A stretch of DNA of 5,360 nucleotides from Hyphomicrobiales bacterium (GTDB lineage Bacteria; Pseudomonadota; Alphaproteobacteria; Rhizobiales; JAJFHR01): NCBI GenBank assembly GCA_021775515.1, contig JAJFHR010000448.1, positions 1 to 5,360 of the forward strand. Reading direction: 5' to 3'. The translations under genes were made by a program, and so were the position numbers. Each line of letters begins with the position of its first letter. The first letter of the stretch is position 1. Shown here piece by piece: positions 4,914-5,360 of this stretch. The notes under the pieces were generated by a model that ran no database searches, was not told the origin of the DNA, and worked only from the letters and a program-made list of their open reading frames with translations.

Positions 4914-5360
4914 GCCGCGCAAGAGATATCAACAAAGGTTTCATTGTAGCAGGCCCCATCTTCAATGTCGGTTCGAACATCAGATGGTATCAGAGCATTT
5001 ACAGTCTGGTCCGTCGAACTCGTTTTTAGCCACGTTCCTTTCGGCGAATATAGAACACCCGGCAACACAGCCTCGGTAAGAAAGGCGGTTAATTTGACCT
5101 CACCCTGGCCGTTCCAAACCCGCACACTGTCGCCTTCGCGAATGCCGTAGGCCTTGGCATCTTTGGGATGAATTTCCACAATTTCTGGGGCGTTGGATGG
5201 TGAACAGCCGCCGAAAGTAGCGTTGGTTCGTTTATCTGAGGAAGGAGAGATGATCGAAAAGGGCAACGTCCGTTCAACCGGTTCGAAACGGGGAACGCCA
5301 TAGCCAAAACGGGTTTCAAGGTCTCGTGAGAAAAGCTCTATCTTGCCGGTTTCAGTGGCC
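4910..5360 (-). CDS. Molybdopterin oxidoreductase, C-terminal part (runs off right edge)
   Basis: The minus strand carries 150 complete codons including the stop, open to the window edge and ending at TAA (4912-4910). The protein begins ATETGKIELFSRDLETRFGYG, the usual join between the catalytic domains and the last domain of the DMSO reductase superfamily. It continues with LPFSIISPSSDKRTNATFGG, VEIHPKDAKAYGIREGDSVRVWNGQGEV, VLPGVLYSPKGTW, VNALIPSDVRTDIEDGACYNETFVDI. This is the Molydop_binding beta-barrel that cradles the molybdopterin guanine dinucleotide. Such enzymes carry out oxygen-atom transfer or dehydrogenation using Mo (or W) with two pterins. The iron-sulfur and active-site regions that would identify the substrate lie outside the window. 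An apparent start near 5266 is only an internal TTG Leu codon, because the same family pattern continues upstream of it. The gene is convergent with the hydroxymethyltransferase and overlaps its end by 4 bp. Confidence 0.92.
   Translation of the reverse strand, partial: ATETGKIELFSRDLETRFGYGVPRFEPVERTLPFSIISPSSDKRTNATFGGCSPSNAPEIVEIHPKDAKAYGIREGDSVRVWNGQGEVKLTAFLTEAVLPGVLYSPKGTWLKTSSTDQTVNALIPSDVRTDIEDGACYNETFVDISCAA

Noticed and set aside
4910..5266. Stand-alone 118-residue protein starting at 5266
   Set aside because: Position 5266 is an internal TTG Leu codon. The frame stays open to the edge and the upstream residues also match the molybdopterin oxidoreductase pattern.

Overview
The window looks like ordinary chromosome from an alphaproteobacterium, most likely of the Hyphomicrobiales/Rhodobacterales type. 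This is inferred from gene content: an ArsR–SRPBCC–DUF899 cluster, a diverged serine hydroxymethyltransferase paralogue, and a large molybdopterin oxidoreductase. The near-balanced GC content and GGAG-type ribosome sites fit but do not prove it. No RNA gene, insertion sequence, CRISPR array or phage gene is visible.

Layout. Positions 1-257 (minus strand) hold the N-terminal part of a DnaQ-like DEDD 3'-5' exonuclease that runs off the left edge. A 191-bp divergent spacer with a perfect palindrome next to a ribosome site leads to a RidA/YjgF-family gene (449-844, plus). Convergent to it is a secreted, very basic, ten-cysteine protein of unknown function (910-1722, minus). A second divergent spacer (1723-1887) carries candidate promoters in both directions. 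It leads into a three-gene operon (1888-3478, plus): an ArsR-family repressor, an AHSA1/SRPBCC protein and a DUF899 thioredoxin-like protein. After 139 bp comes a complete serine hydroxymethyltransferase-family gene (3618-4913, plus) with several altered active-site positions. Its stop codon overlaps that of a convergent molybdopterin oxidoreductase (4910-5360, minus), of which only the C-terminal cofactor-binding domain is in the window.

How the genes may work together. The clearest unit is the ArsR–SRPBCC–DUF899 operon, a recurrent trio whose substrate is not established. Its control region is the most interesting part of the window. Two near-identical 16-bp sites (13 of 16 identical) bracket the core promoter. 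The second covers the start codon, and the only usable start lies about where transcription should begin, so the repressor mRNA is probably leaderless and autoregulated. RidA and the serine hydroxymethyltransferase-like enzyme both belong to PLP and amino-acid chemistry (RidA clears reactive enamines made by PLP enzymes), but they are about 2.8 kb apart with other genes between, so a link is only a possibility.

Three starts are set downstream of the longest open frame because a good Shine-Dalgarno sequence points to an internal ATG: the cysteine-rich protein (1722), the DUF899 protein (2774) and the hydroxymethyltransferase (3618). I see no convincing wholly new system. The best leads are the twin operator, the altered hydroxymethyltransferase active site and the unrecognised secreted protein.
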